Shown here one piece after another: positions 63,646 through 64,000 of a stretch of 64,000 bases of DNA. The notes under the pieces were generated by a model, which ran no database searches, had not been told where the DNA came from, and saw only the letters and a program-made list of their open reading frames with translations. A program made the translations under genes and the position numbers. This stretch comes from Muribaculaceae bacterium (GTDB lineage: Bacteria > Bacteroidota > Bacteroidia > Bacteroidales > Muribaculaceae), in assembly GCA_022508985.1 (NCBI GenBank), contig JAFLUA010000003.1, positions 124,001 to 188,000 on the forward strand, written 5' to 3'. Every line of letters starts with the position of its first letter. Position 1 is the stretch's first letter.

Positions 63646-63927
63646 TGCAATTAGGTAATTGTGAATAATATTTATTTAATAATTAAGTTGTTATCTCTTT
63701 CACAAAAATCTATTCCACCCAAAGATAAAGCCGCTTACTTAAACAAAAAATGTCTCGTTGGCCTTATTTTTAGCCGGGTAGCGCCCGAGCGTTCAATTTA
63801 TTTGCAAAGTTAAAAATAAATTCTCAAAATTTCACAATTCTAACGAGCCCATGGGCCATATTAAAAAGAAAAATGCATCAAAACAATTTCGTTTCGACAC
63901 ACTTTTCTTTAGGAGGGATATCAGATA
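63646..63927. other. Intergenic region upstream of the TonB receptor gene
   Basis: 282 bases containing the candidate receptor promoter at 63805-63837. No gene was seen. Confidence 0.5.
63805..63837 (-). promoter_or_regulatory. Candidate promoter for the TonB receptor operon
   Basis: Minus-strand TAACTTTG at 63812-63805 is a strong -7 box; TTG at 63837-63835 lies 22 bases upstream. The leader would be about 150 bases. Confidence 0.45.
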
Positions 63928-64000
63928 TTATTTCCGCATTGCTGCTAAAAGCTCTGCGTTGCTATAACTAACGCTACACATTTTCGCGCTCTTGAGACCC
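63928..64000 (-). CDS. Possible C-terminal end of a gene entering from the right
   Basis: On the minus strand one frame is open from the right edge for 23 residues and stops at 63928-63930. It ends NAELLAAMRK, which looks like a natural helical C-terminus. This is too short to identify and may be a chance frame. Confidence 0.25.
   Translation of the reverse strand, partial: GLKSAKMCSVSYSNAELLAAMRK

Noticed and set aside
1-64000. tRNA or rRNA genes
   Set aside because: No cloverleaf-like or rRNA-like sequence was recognised in the intergenic regions, though short genes could be missed without a dedicated search.

Overview
This window reads as a chromosomal segment of a gut Bacteroidota, most likely Bacteroidales and plausibly Muribaculaceae. 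The support is the promoter style (TTG plus TAnnTTTG rather than sigma-70 boxes), many lipoproteins with short lipoboxes, fimbrillin-type DUF6562-like lipoproteins, a CarboxypepD_reg/TonB receptor, a GH20/GH18/GH89 glycosidase set, and a purD-pdxB-coaX-lptC-CorC gene order. The family-level placement is inference. I found no rRNA, tRNA, CRISPR array or recognisable transposase.

Layout: 1-5.5 kb holds the 3' part of a giant surface protein (LRR_5 repeats, nine Big_2 Ig-like domains, a T9SS-like tail) and a beta-barrel protein. 6.1-10.4 kb holds greA, a HIT protein, a thioredoxin-like lipoprotein and a GH20 hexosaminidase. 10.5-14.2 kb (minus) is a DUF4011-helicase-nuclease protein of a defence-associated type with a small AT-rich membrane protein upstream. 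14.4-17.1 kb is a tandem pair of GH18 chitinase-like lipoproteins. 17.2-30.2 kb is mostly housekeeping: der, an Lrp/AsnC regulator, a kinase-like protein lacking its catalytic Asp, a GNAT protein, an RNA methyltransferase, purD, a membrane protein, pdxB, coaX, an outer-membrane protein, lptC and a CorC/HlyC protein.

30.3-34.0 kb (minus) is a cassette of creatininase-fold hydrolase, SIS protein, MFS transporter and ROK kinase that looks like a small catabolic pathway of unknown substrate. 34.1-37.9 kb holds an NhaC antiporter, a nucleoside phosphorylase, dprA and a thioesterase. A small repeat-protein gene interrupted by an in-frame TGA (38.1 kb) precedes recA, a DUF2007 gene and tyrS. 41.6-45.4 kb is a pair of DUF6562-like surface lipoproteins. 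45.7-51.1 kb holds cdd, a TPR protein, a MATE exporter, an AraC regulator, a His-rich COG0523 GTPase and bcp.

The most unusual place is 52.8-54.0 kb. An AT-rich segment of about 1.2 kb is flanked by a perfect 25-bp direct repeat, where the left copy is the 3' end of a GT-C-like membrane protein gene. It encodes a stand-alone FtsK-type motor domain whose Walker A lysine and Walker B aspartate are both replaced, plus a small acidic ORF. After it come a GH89 alpha-N-acetylglucosaminidase, an M48 protease, a DUF2795-like protein, a cobalamin adenosyltransferase, a LOG-family protein and a TonB-receptor/OB-fold lipoprotein pair. The last 70 bases may hold the end of another minus-strand gene.
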